From positions 1-64,000 of the forward strand of contig CAWBSR010000016.1 in NCBI GenBank assembly GCA_963791545.1: DNA of 64,000 bases. Reading direction: 5' to 3'. Positions 8,790 through 16,286 of the stretch are shown piece after piece. The notes under the pieces are model-generated. The model worked only from the letters and a program-made list of their open reading frames with translations, ran no database searches and was not told the origin of the DNA. This DNA comes from JALYXV01 sp963791545 (GTDB lineage: Bacteria > Actinomycetota > Acidimicrobiia > Acidimicrobiales > Palsa-688). How positions within the stretch are numbered: the stretch's first letter is position 1; each line of letters starts with the position of its first letter. The translations under genes were made by a program, and so were the position numbers.

Positions 8790-9290
8790 GTCGGTTGTCT
8801 CGCGAGGGTTTGCGGGTTCGTGAGGTTTCGAACGATGAGGGCAATCGGTTTGTTGCGGTTGGTCCGGCGTTCGTCGGGCTCGGTGGTGACGTGGCGGCGA
8901 GCGCAGATGATCTTGTTGTCGGTGCAGGGCATGGATGTGGCGGGTATCGCCAAGGTGACGTTCACCAGTCCGGATCGGGTGCGCGAGGTCATCAACAACT
9001 TCAACGAGGACGGCTTCGAGTCGTTGTACCCGAAAATACGCCGGTGGCCGCCCGCCGACCTTCACCCTGCCGCAACGTCAGCAGATCAAGAAGATCGCGT
9101 TGTCGCGACCCACCGATCATGGGTTGCCGTTCTCGACGTGGAGCTTATCGAAGTTGGCCGAGTTCCTCGTCGCTGAGGGGGTGGTCGACGACATCAGCCA
9201 TGACGGCCTGCGGGTTCTGCTCCGTAAGGAGGAGGTGTCACCTGGGCGGCACGATCACGACGACGCCTTATCGGCTGGCCGCGTCGGTCG
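8790..9290 (+). pseudogene. Truncated IS630-family transposase remnant
   Basis: Three frames together spell an IS630 N-terminal region. Near 8815 it reads REVSNDEGNR; one base later LLRLVRRSSGSVVTWRRAQM with the helix-turn-helix QGMDVAGIAKVTFTSPDRVR and NNFNEDGFESLYPK; after another break near 9050, TFTLPQRQQIKKIALSRP then LPFSTWSLSKLAEFLVAEG and DDISHDGLRVLLRKEEVS. The catalytic DDE half is absent: coding similarity ends near 9240. At least two frame breaks plus the truncation make it non-functional. It is not the same subfamily as the intact IS630 element at 14.5 kb. Confidence 0.75.
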
Positions 9291-9402
9291 CTGAGCACCA
9301 TACCGGATCACCACATCTGTCGACGGCTGATCTCACCTAGGCGACGCCCGGTGCGGCCGCCTGCAACACTGTCGGCTCCGGGGAGACGTGGGGGGGAAAT
9401 CC

Positions 9403-10992
9403 ATGGCAGGGCACGTAACCGTTACCGAGTGTCCTAACTGCGGTGGCCCAATTGACCCCGGTCACTTCAGGAGCCAAAGCGATCCTCTGTGCCCATTCTG
9501 CGCTCACGCCCTCCCGCTCGAGGAGGATGCTCCGTCCAGCGTCCCCGGGGTGACCGTCGTCACGACGGGCGCGACGCGTGCGACCAGAAGGGGCGCCCGC
9601 GTCGTCGTCATTGCGGTGCTCGTCTCGGTGGGCGTAACGGCGGCCATCGTTGTCGCGTCCATGACTACGACATCCAAGTCCAAGTCGGTCGCAAGGCTAT
9701 CGGTCAACTACCGGGTCTTAGGCCCGGTCGTTCCCGCCTCAAGTGACCCCGGTATCGCCGACATCTATGTCGTCGCCCCGACGGTCGGGGCACCGACGAC
9801 TCCTGTCCTTCGCCGTGTGAACCCGGTGACGCGCAAGGTGCAGTGGTCTGCACCGCCGATCCGATCGACCAACACCGGGAAGGTGCCGCTGGTCATTCCG
9901 GCCCAGACCCGGGTCGTCGTCATAGCCGACACGACAGTCCTCGCCCTCGACGCCGCTTCGGGGCGGCAGCTCTGGCAAGCCTCGCTGAGCAACGAACTGG
10001 CCTCCCCCTGCGACGGGGGCTGCGCCTTCGTGACCGGTACCCATTTAGTGTCGCTCGCCAAGGATGGGACCCTCCAGTCCTTCGACCTTACGAGCGGCTC
10101 TCAGAGTTGGAGTAAGCGCCTCAACTCGACGCCCCGCTGGTTACATCCGGCCGGCGATTTGGTCGCTGTCACCGACGTCGCCGCCACCTCGGGTCACGAC
10201 CTGGACCTGCTGCTGGTCGACCCTGGCACCGGTGCCGGCCGCTCGATCTCACCGGGCTGCGCCAAGAGTCCTTTCGCCGGAACGGCACCCGCCCGGGCCC
10301 ACGAAGAGGGCGCATTTTTCGTGGACCCTGACGGCAAGGCGGTGACGGTCCTGGTAACGACATCGGGCGGTTGCGCGGTGCGGTACCGGCTTCCGGACGG
10401 AGCCCCAGTGTGGTCGACGGCGTCGGTACCCGACGGCAGTCCGATACCGTTCACACTCACCGGGCAGGCGACGGCGCAAGGCCCGGGAATCGTCGCCTGG
10501 ACCAACAACGTAACGGCGTCGAAGGATGTATACGTCATCGATCAGGCGACGGGACTCGTGCGCAGGCTGTTCGACGCTGGCGCGTCGACAGTCACCTTGG
10601 AGGGGGTGGCGAACGGCGCATTGGTGATGCAAATAGCGCCCAACTTCGACAGCAGCAAGCCGTTGGTAGTCGCGGTCGACCTGGCGTCCGGTCAGGTGCG
10701 TTGGAGGTTGGCCAGTCGGGCGGTGGCATCGGGCGACAAGCAGAAGGTGTACATGATCGCGGCCAACGTCCTCGTGGTGTCTTGCCAAGACGAGGCTGAG
10801 ACGTGCCGGTTCGAATCGGTCGACCCCGACACGGGGACGATCAAAGGATCCACGACCGTGAAGGCGGGGCTCATTCCCACGGTGGAGTCACTCACCGCCG
10901 GTCCCGGATCCGCCCTGGCCAACGTGAACAATGAGCGGGTCGTTGCCATTGATGCCTCCACCGCGGCAGTCCGGGCATCATGGCCAGGCTGA
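9403..10992 (+). CDS. Zinc-ribbon membrane protein with a PQQ-like beta-propeller ectodomain
   Basis: ATG at 9403 follows GGGGGGAAATCC; a GTG at 9388 is an alternative. An N-terminal zinc ribbon (CPNCGG ... CPFC, residues about 10-35) precedes a basic segment and one transmembrane helix (about 66-88). An extracellular part of some 430 residues follows, with blades such as TTVLALDAASGRQLWQASL and GTLQSFDLTSGSQSWSKRL, plus VVAVDLASGQVRWRLAS. These are PQQ-like quinoprotein repeats that usually act as binding or scaffold domains rather than enzymes. The cytoplasmic zinc finger, helix and outer propeller suggest a sensor or scaffold. Largest cargo gene of the island. Confidence 0.82.
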   Translation: MAGHVTVTECPNCGGPIDPGHFRSQSDPLCPFCAHALPLEEDAPSSVPGVTVVTTGATRATRRGARVVVIAVLVSVGVTAAIVVASMTTTSKSKSVARLSVNYRVLGPVVPASSDPGIADIYVVAPTVGAPTTPVLRRVNPVTRKVQWSAPPIRSTNTGKVPLVIPAQTRVVVIADTTVLALDAASGRQLWQASLSNELASPCDGGCAFVTGTHLVSLAKDGTLQSFDLTSGSQSWSKRLNSTPRWLHPAGDLVAVTDVAATSGHDLDLLLVDPGTGAGRSISPGCAKSPFAGTAPARAHEEGAFFVDPDGKAVTVLVTTSGGCAVRYRLPDGAPVWSTASVPDGSPIPFTLTGQATAQGPGIVAWTNNVTASKDVYVIDQATGLVRRLFDAGASTVTLEGVANGALVMQIAPNFDSSKPLVVAVDLASGQVRWRLASRAVASGDKQKVYMIAANVLVVSCQDEAETCRFESVDPDTGTIKGSTTVKAGLIPTVESLTAGPGSALANVNNERVVAIDASTAAVRASWPG

Positions 10993-11086
10993 ACGATCTT
11001 GGACCGACAGGGACCGGAGACACGGCGCAAACTGAGGGAAGATGTTGGAAAGTGAAACCGCAGGTCGACGGCAGTACGTGGCGTAA

Positions 11087-11159
11087 AGGTGCAAGTCCCG
11101 AGGGTGGGGGATTTGCCCTTATAAGGCAGATGTAGGGGGTTAGAGTCCCTCAGCACCTA
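11087..11159 (+). tRNA. Degenerate tRNA-like cloverleaf, anticodon UAU (tRNA-Ile-like)
   Basis: Exactly 73 nt folds as a cloverleaf. The acceptor AGGTGC/GCACCT is 6 bp with an A-A mismatch at 7-66. The D-stem TCCC/GGGA and the anticodon stem TTGCC/GGCAG (one wobble) enclose loop CTTATAA, giving anticodon UAU. The variable loop has 5 nt, the T-stem is GGGGG/CCCTC, and the discriminator is A. Several conserved bases are changed: position 8 is A, 14 is G, and the T-loop reads TTAGAGT instead of TTCRANT. I therefore think it is a decayed or phage-type tRNA rather than a housekeeping gene. Confidence 0.45.
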
Positions 11160-11535
11160 CACCGAAATTTGGCCAAACAAGGTCGTCCCCGGTGGCCACT
11201 TCTGATGGGTGTCGGAGGACCATGTCATAGCCGCTTGGGTACAGACGGGTTTCTCGCTAACGGTGGCCAGCGGTGGGCGCCCAAGGGCTTGACCAAGGTT
11301 TCCGCCGGCAGGGGATCGCCGTCGCGGGTATGGGTGGTGAGAAACGTAGCTTCAAAGGTAGCTCTCAGGCATTGGCATCGTTGATCGGGACAGGACCTGC
11401 CTGCGGGGTACGGAGGCGACAAGGGACGAAGCTACCGACAGAGATCCCTTGTGGGAGAGGCGCATTTGGCGCTGAAGGGGCGGGACTAGGGCATACCTAG
11501 AGGACTCGGGACGACGCTGTGGACGGTCTCGTAGG

Positions 11536-11578
11536 TGCATGACGCGCAAGGGGTCAGAGGTTCGAGTCCTGCGGCCCA
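11536..11578 (+). repeat. attR-like decayed copy of the tRNA-Val 3' half
   Basis: Positions 11536-11570 match 6766-6800 exactly. The sequence then continues GCGGCCCA instead of CTACGGCCCA, so the T-stem and acceptor are damaged. The 5' half (acceptor and D-arm) is missing. This is not a working tRNA; it marks the right end of the island. Confidence 0.7.
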
Positions 11579-11885
11579 CCGAAGGTGCGGGTCAGGGGCA
11601 CTGGAGATGGAACAGTCGGCGCCCACGAACCACACCAAGCGACAGTCCTCCTCGGTCACTAGGCGGTGGAGACGACGGACGAATCCGCCTGTCTCGATTT
11701 CGGCTATCGGCTCCACGTTTACGTCCGCAGCTTTTGATGCCGCCTCCACGCCGAGACCATGTTGCTCCACAGTTTTGCCCAAAGGAACCCACCGTGCCCT
11801 GTGCGTCGCTCAGATGAACTGACGCGGGAACGCCTTCAGTAAAGGGTCGTTTGGCACACGTGGCCTCGGCGTGCCCTTTTGCCGG
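11571..11885. other. Intergenic stretch right of the island
   Basis: About 315 bp between the tRNA fragment and the peptidoglycan-binding gene. The minus strand holds a short open frame with a TTG start at 11782 (containing IETGGFVRRLHRLV and DCRLVWFVGAD) that reads somewhat like protein but runs into the tRNA fragment. I cannot support it as a gene. GTTTGGCACACGTGGCC...GTGCC near 11848-11875 is a weak inverted repeat. Confidence 0.3.
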
Positions 11886-12344
11886 TTACAGCGCTAGTGC
11901 CCCGTTGACGAGGGAATTCCAGGTCACCGGGCCCACGATGCCGTCGACGGCGATGGCGACCTCCTGCTGAAAGGATCGCACCGCGGCTTCGGTGAGGGGC
12001 CCGAAGATACCGTCTACCTGCAGCCCCTTCGACGCGTCACCCGAAAGGTTCCGAGCCTGGAACTGGCTCTGGACGCCCCGCACGGCGTCACCTCGGCTGC
12101 CGTTGGCGACCTGGACGATCAGTGCCGGCCAGGTCTGATTGCCGACCACACCATCCGACTGCAGTCCGTGGGCTCCCTGGAACTCCTCGACCGCGGTTGC
12201 GGTGATCGGCCCGAAGACACCGTCGGCGGCGACATTGGTGTGCCCGTGCTGACGCAGGAGATATTGAACCGTCTTGATGGGTTCGACCGCCAGGGGACCA
12301 GGCGAGGGTTGCCCCTCCCGCTCGATCGGCCACGTCAATGCCAT
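11886..12344 (-). CDS. Peptidoglycan-binding-repeat protein (two PG_binding_1 domains, no enzyme domain)
   Basis: ATG at 12344 with GGAAAG upstream. The 152-residue product has two PG_binding_1 repeats. The first (about 20-75) contains VQYLLRQHGH, ADGVFGPITATAVEEFQ and VGNQTWPALI; the second (about 80-150) contains VRGVQSQF, VDGIFGPLTEAAVRSFQ and VGPVTWNSLV. There is no signal peptide and no hydrolase domain. Such stand-alone binding proteins occur beside lytic enzymes, phage-tail-like machines and toxins. It lies downstream of, and on the same strand as, the LQRxxGNxAV protein, separated by 468 bp. Confidence 0.85.
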   Translation of the reverse strand: MALTWPIEREGQPSPGPLAVEPIKTVQYLLRQHGHTNVAADGVFGPITATAVEEFQGAHGLQSDGVVGNQTWPALIVQVANGSRGDAVRGVQSQFQARNLSGDASKGLQVDGIFGPLTEAAVRSFQQEVAIAVDGIVGPVTWNSLVNGALAL

Positions 12345-12504
12345 TATCACTTTCGCTTTCCGTTCGTGAACGCGAGTTGCAGCGGACTCGCGCGTGTCAC
12401 GGTACCGCGTCACCGGTTTCCACGGTGCCAGCGTCAACGAGCCAGCGCGTTGCCGCCGCCCCCGGCCAGCATGCCTGCCTGCTACCAGCGGTGGGCGACG
12501 TCGA

Positions 12505-12624
12505 TTACCAGGCGGTTGTGGGCGCCTGGTCCGCGACGACGAAGACCCGGAACGGTGGGCGGGCTCGAACTCCGACACCGGCCGGCAGGAAGGTGTCGCC
12601 GGCGGCCACCATCGCGGTGCTCAT
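12505..12624 (-). CDS. Possible 39-residue peptide in the 12345-12812 gap
   Basis: ATG at 12624 is preceded by GGAGAGGGGGCGTCG, a good ribosome site, and the frame ends with TAA at 12505-12507. The product is MSTAMVAAGDTFLPAGVG then a short stretch ending PTTAW. It may be a small gene or the start of a gene truncated by a later lesion. The rest of the 468-bp gap shows no other convincing frame; AT-rich DNA at 12655-12700 could hold a promoter. Confidence 0.3.
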   Translation of the reverse strand: MSTAMVAAGDTFLPAGVGVRARPPFRVFVVADQAPTTAW

Positions 12625-12812
12625 CGACGCCCCCTCTCCAGTGCCCGAAAAGGCCCTGATCTTGTGTCCGATAATAGAACCTCATCGAACACATATCAGA
12701 GGGTCACGGCTTCTGCGCCGAGCCATGTACGAAAGTGGGTGCGGCCCCACCTGTTGCACTCGTCGCACGCTTCATCGCCTGACCTCGAGTGGCCTCAGGG
12801 CCATCAGGGGGG

Positions 12813-14432
12813 TCAGGTGATGACCACGCTGCGGGCGAACAACAATTTCTGACCCCCGGGTGGGACCTTGTTATTCCGCTTGGCAGTAAGGGTTCCCGAC
12901 TTGTACTTGTCCGTTCCCGCCGCCGTGAAGACCTTCTCAACTTGGGCCGCGACCGTCCCCGGGGGGCCCATGATGCCGAGTGTCGGGTCGTACTCAATGC
13001 CGTTGACAACGAGCCAGATGTGCCCGTCGCCAAAAAAGATCCGGTTGACGGCGGCGTAGCCCTTTGTCTTTTGGTACTCGGCCACGTTTCCGAAGAACGC
13101 CGTCTCACGAGTCAGGATGCCCTTGTCGCCGATGTCGGCCAGCTTCTTGGTCAGCAGCGGATTGGTGTCGCTCCCCTGGGTGATAGCGGGCGGCTTCGAC
13201 GTCACCATCTTGAACAGTTCGTTGAACAGGCTGCTGAGCACCATGCACGGCGCGCCGACCGAAGGATCTCCATGACCGAGAACGAAGTCGGCAAGGCTGA
13301 ACGTCGACGAGACGGTGGCGTACCTGAGATTGCTCTCGTCGAGGTCTCCGAGAAAGGCGTTGAACACGGCCCTCGCCATCCCATCGATGTCGTCGTCGGC
13401 TAACCCATCGTCGGCAATGGACTGCTCAGCGGCTGCGGTGATGCGCAGCAGCGGCATGCTGTCGCGGAAGATTTCCCAGGTCGCTTTGCTGGCCTTGGCC
13501 TGCAGCGCGTCGCGGAACGGTCGAACCTGAATCATGCCCATAATTGCGTTCTTCATCCCACCGGCGCCGTTGGGCATGATGAAGTCGTTGATGATGTCAT
13601 TGGCCAGCGCCTTGGTCATCCAGGAAAAGTCCCCGAGGCCGGCCAGCGTGGGCGCGCTGACTGCTCGGCTGCCGATGAGCACCGCCGGAGCGTTGAAGAA
13701 CAGTGTCGCCCATTCCAGCTTGTCGGCTGCCTTTGCCTTTGGCAGCGCCCCAAGCAAGACGGTTTCGCAAAACTCCCGATGGGCATTCGCGAGCTCGGTC
13801 CCTTTCCTACGGGTCGTAGCGGCATCGTGGTCCGCCGCCGCTTGTAGATATTTATCAGCCAGAGGTTGGAGCTCTACCGCGTGGGCGTCACTGTACTCGG
13901 TGATCTTGGCCTCGATGATCTTCCTCAGATCGGCGACTGAGCCTTCTCGTACGCTCCCCCCTTTCCCGCCGTACTTCTGCGTCTTTGCCCTTTCCCACAA
14001 GTAGATCTTGTTCTTGACGTCCCGCAGGGCTTCCAGCTTGGCAGGGGTGTCCAAGCCGGACTTGACCGCCTCCCAACGTTCGAGGGCGGTATCGATCTGG
14101 TCGAGGTCATCGCTGCGACCAGTCCGCGTCACCTTGGTGTCGACCTTCCAAGTCGTCTTAGTCGGCACATCGGCGTAGTCGCGCTGGATCATGGGCGCGT
14201 TCCCGCCGGCCAGCATCTCGATGACGGCCTGGTTGCCTACCGCTCGCTGCAGGAACAGCATTCCTTCCTGGGTCATCGGACCGGCAGCCGATGTCGGTTG
14301 GCGATTGGCGGTGGAGCGCTTCAGGGATGTTCCGCCGACTTTGCCCGATCTCCCGGCCGCGTGATTCGGGTCGGTTTCACTGCGAAGTCTCGAAGCCACA
14401 GCGGCTGCCCCTCGATCTGTGCACGTCCGCAC
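12813..14432 (-). CDS. LQRxxGNxAV-motif protein with a papain/transglutaminase-like C-terminal domain (putative effector/toxin)
   Basis: 539 residues. Residues 61-70 read LQRAVGNQAV, followed by a QRD site at about 84-86. This LQRxxGNxAV...QR(D/Q) leader recurs at the N termini of proteins linked to extracellular contractile injection systems and predicted toxins. The middle is helical and Lys/Glu-rich. The C-terminal part has GAPCMVLSSLFNELF (Cys396), DGHIWLVVNGIEYDPTLG (His471, Asp482), the Cys-His-Asp layout and HxWxxVNGxxYDPT context of papain/transglutaminase-like peptidases. There is no signal peptide. The GTG at 14432 lies 44 bp from an IS630 copy and the frame stays open toward it, so the true start is uncertain (possibly displaced by the IS). 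Confidence 0.75.
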   Translation of the reverse strand: MRTCTDRGAAAVASRLRSETDPNHAAGRSGKVGGTSLKRSTANRQPTSAAGPMTQEGMLFLQRAVGNQAVIEMLAGGNAPMIQRDYADVPTKTTWKVDTKVTRTGRSDDLDQIDTALERWEAVKSGLDTPAKLEALRDVKNKIYLWERAKTQKYGGKGGSVREGSVADLRKIIEAKITEYSDAHAVELQPLADKYLQAAADHDAATTRRKGTELANAHREFCETVLLGALPKAKAADKLEWATLFFNAPAVLIGSRAVSAPTLAGLGDFSWMTKALANDIINDFIMPNGAGGMKNAIMGMIQVRPFRDALQAKASKATWEIFRDSMPLLRITAAAEQSIADDGLADDDIDGMARAVFNAFLGDLDESNLRYATVSSTFSLADFVLGHGDPSVGAPCMVLSSLFNELFKMVTSKPPAITQGSDTNPLLTKKLADIGDKGILTRETAFFGNVAEYQKTKGYAAVNRIFFGDGHIWLVVNGIEYDPTLGIMGPPGTVAAQVEKVFTAAGTDKYKSGTLTAKRNNKVPPGGQKLLFARSVVIT

Positions 14433-14475
14433 TGCTTGACCAGCAACGATAGCGCTCCGCGAAGCCAGCCACCAT

Positions 14476-15570
14476 CTAGTGTGCTGAGTTGGAGATTCGC
14501 TCGCAATATCGGGCGATCGACTCCAGGATCTGGTCGGCGGTCTTGACCCACACGTAGGGCCTGGGGTCTTCGTTCCACAGCACGATCCAATCGCGGATGT
14601 CGCGTTCGAGGTTCGGGACGTTGGTATGCGCCCCCCGCTTGATCTTCTTGGTCGTCAACTCACCAAACCACCGTTCCACCATGTTCAGCCACGACCCCGA
14701 TGTTGGCGTGAAATGCAAATGGAAACGGGGATGGCGCAACAACCAGCGGTGAATGTCAGGCGTCTTATGGGTGGCGTAGTTATCCAAGATGAGATGCACG
14801 TCGAGATCGTCGGGCACCTCGGTGTCGATGCGTTCCAGGAACTTCTTGAACTCCGCCGCCCGGTGCCGGCGGTGCAACGAGCCGATCACCTTGCCCGAGG
14901 CCATGTCCAACGCCGCGAACAGGCTGGTGGTGCCGTGGCGGACGTAGTCGTGGCTGCGCCGCTCCGGGGTGCCGGGCATCATCGGCAGGATCGGCTGGAA
15001 CCGGTTCAACGCCTGTATCTGCGACTTCTCATCCACACACAAAACGACGGCCCGCTCGGGAGGATCGAGATACAACCCGACGACATCTCGGACCTTCTCG
15101 ATAAACAGCGGGTCAGTCGACAACTTGAAACTGTCGGCCCGGTGCGGCTGCAAATTGAACGCCCGCCAAATCAAGCTGATCGACGTCTGACTCATCCCCG
15201 TCGCCTTCGCCATCGACCGAGTCGACCAATGAGTCGCGTCCTTCGGCTTCTCCTCCAAGGTCTTCACGATCAACTGCTCGACCTTGTCGTCAGTGATCTT
15301 GCGGGGCGCCCCGGGACGGTCCTCATCGAGCAGCCCATTCAACCGTCTCTCCACGAACCGGGCCCGCCACTTGCCGACCGTGGCCGGATTCACGCCCAGC
15401 TCAGCGGCCACCGCCAGATTCGTCACACCAGGCTCGGCGCACGCCAACACGATCCTGGCCCGCAACGCCACCGCCTGGGCGCTCTTGCGCCGCTTCGTCA
15501 GGCGTTCCAAGCTCACGCGCTCCTCGTCGGAGAGCACCAACGGTTCCTTCGGGCGACCGGTCCTGGCCAT
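14476..15570 (-). CDS. IS630-family transposase
   Basis: 364 residues from an ATG at 15570 behind GGAGGTGCTC. An N-terminal HTH segment (ALRARIVLACAEPGVTNLAV, LGVNPATVGKWRARFVERRL) precedes a DDE superfamily integrase domain: VVLCVDEKSQIQAL (D), VHLILDNYATHKT (D) and SGSWLNMVERWFGEL (E). Full length, with no frame break, so probably active or recently so. The stop TAG is completed by the target TA and one flanking base. Confidence 0.95.
   Translation of the reverse strand: MARTGRPKEPLVLSDEERVSLERLTKRRKSAQAVALRARIVLACAEPGVTNLAVAAELGVNPATVGKWRARFVERRLNGLLDEDRPGAPRKITDDKVEQLIVKTLEEKPKDATHWSTRSMAKATGMSQTSISLIWRAFNLQPHRADSFKLSTDPLFIEKVRDVVGLYLDPPERAVVLCVDEKSQIQALNRFQPILPMMPGTPERRSHDYVRHGTTSLFAALDMASGKVIGSLHRRHRAAEFKKFLERIDTEVPDDLDVHLILDNYATHKTPDIHRWLLRHPRFHLHFTPTSGSWLNMVERWFGELTTKKIKRGAHTNVPNLERDIRDWIVLWNEDPRPYVWVKTADQILESIARYCERISNSAH
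14479..14497 (+). repeat. Left terminal inverted repeat of the IS630 element
   Basis: GTGTGCTGAGTTGGAGATT matches the inverse of 15645-15663 at about 14 of 19 positions, with the outermost bases nearly identical. Confidence 0.75.
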
Positions 15571-15644
15571 GAGCACCTCCATCGTTACCCACGACGAACG
15601 CGCCTTCCAGCCCGAAAATTCCTCCTCAACCAATATTCTTTACG

Positions 15645-15663
15645 AACTGGCAACTCAGGACAC
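15645..15663 (-). repeat. Right terminal inverted repeat of the IS630 element
   Basis: Read inward it is GTGTCCTGAGTTGCCAGTT, the partner of the left repeat, followed on the outside by the TA target dinucleotide. Confidence 0.75.
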
Positions 15664-15711
15664 TAGCAAGCGATCATGCCTCATGGGTCAGCAGTCGAAC
15701 CGAGGCGTCGC

Positions 15712-16089
15712 CTAAGCGGAGATGAAAAGGTCGCGAAGGCTGCGCTCCCGGGGTGACGGGTAGGCGCCTGGTTGTTTGGCCAGGGCGATCCCTTCGCGCT
15801 GACGTTCACGGATCAGGGCTCGTTCGAATTCGGCGACGCCCCCACCACCGACAGGAGGAGGTTGGCCATCGGCGAGTCCTCGCCGGTGAAGATCAGTCGT
15901 TCCTTGACGGATTGCACCGCACGCCCTTGGCCGTGAGTTGTTGGACGCGGCGGCGCAGGTCGTCGAGGTTGCGGGCGAGGCGTTCAAGGCTGTGAACCAC
16001 GACGATGTCGCCGTCGCGGACGAACGAGTTGGCGGTCGGGGTGCTGGTCGAAAGCTTGCCCGAATGTAGCCGACCCGCTGGCCGCCCAT
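15712..16089 (-). pseudogene. Decayed serine recombinase (resolvase/invertase)
   Basis: The start MGGQRVGYIRASF resembles the N terminus of Tn3-type resolvases. The usual segment with the catalytic serine region that follows is deleted or scrambled. A second frame has FVRDGDIVVVHSLERLARNL and DDLRRRVQQLTAKGV; a third continues KERLIFTGEDSPMANLLLSV; the first frame returns with AEFERALIRERQREGIALAK and then degenerates. At least three frame changes make it inactive. It is a relic of the mobile DNA in this region, divergent from the secreted Ig-repeat gene. Confidence 0.8.
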
Positions 16090-16286
16090 GCGCCCTCCGT
16101 GCGACGGCGAGGGTTCCGTGAGACTTGACCACGGCACGCTTCGTGGTTCTCGCCGTCGCCGACGGGAAGGTGGCGTCGACGTTCACTGCGCCCACTGGGA
16201 GCGGCTTTTGCCCTGATTCGGCACTCCAGTCGCACGAAACATTGCCCATAAATCTCCGGGCAAGAACCGCCGATAGCGAAACCACT

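Larger units (their letters stand above)
6766..11570. mobile_element. tRNA-Val-anchored genomic island, about 4.8 kb, without an integrase
   Basis: Bounded by the 35-bp direct repeat at 6766-6800 and 11536-11570. Inside are a secreted protein, a DUF4232-like lipoprotein, a decayed IS630 transposase fragment, a zinc-ribbon/beta-propeller membrane protein and a degenerate tRNA-like sequence. Base composition and gene content differ from the flanks, with AT-richer patches near 6.85-7.1 kb. No integrase or replication gene is visible, so the element is a remnant, a cargo segment mobilised in trans, or one half of a larger array that includes the mobile genes at 11.9-16.3 kb. Confidence 0.55.
14477..15665. 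mobile_element. Complete IS630-family insertion sequence
   Basis: Ends are imperfect 19-bp inverted repeats: GTGTGCTGAGTTGG... at 14479 and its partner GTGTCCTGAGTTGCC... read inward from 15663. Each is flanked by TA (14477-14478 and 15664-15665), the target duplication expected for the IS630/Tc1 group. The only gene is the transposase. Inserted 44 bp upstream of the current start of the LQRxxGNxAV protein, where it could separate that gene from its promoter. Confidence 0.85.

Noticed and set aside
11536..11578. Second tRNA-Val gene
   Set aside because: Only the 3' half is present and the T-stem and acceptor are damaged.
11486..11782. Short minus-strand frame reading like protein
   Set aside because: Runs into the tRNA fragment, uses a TTG start, and shows no supported family.
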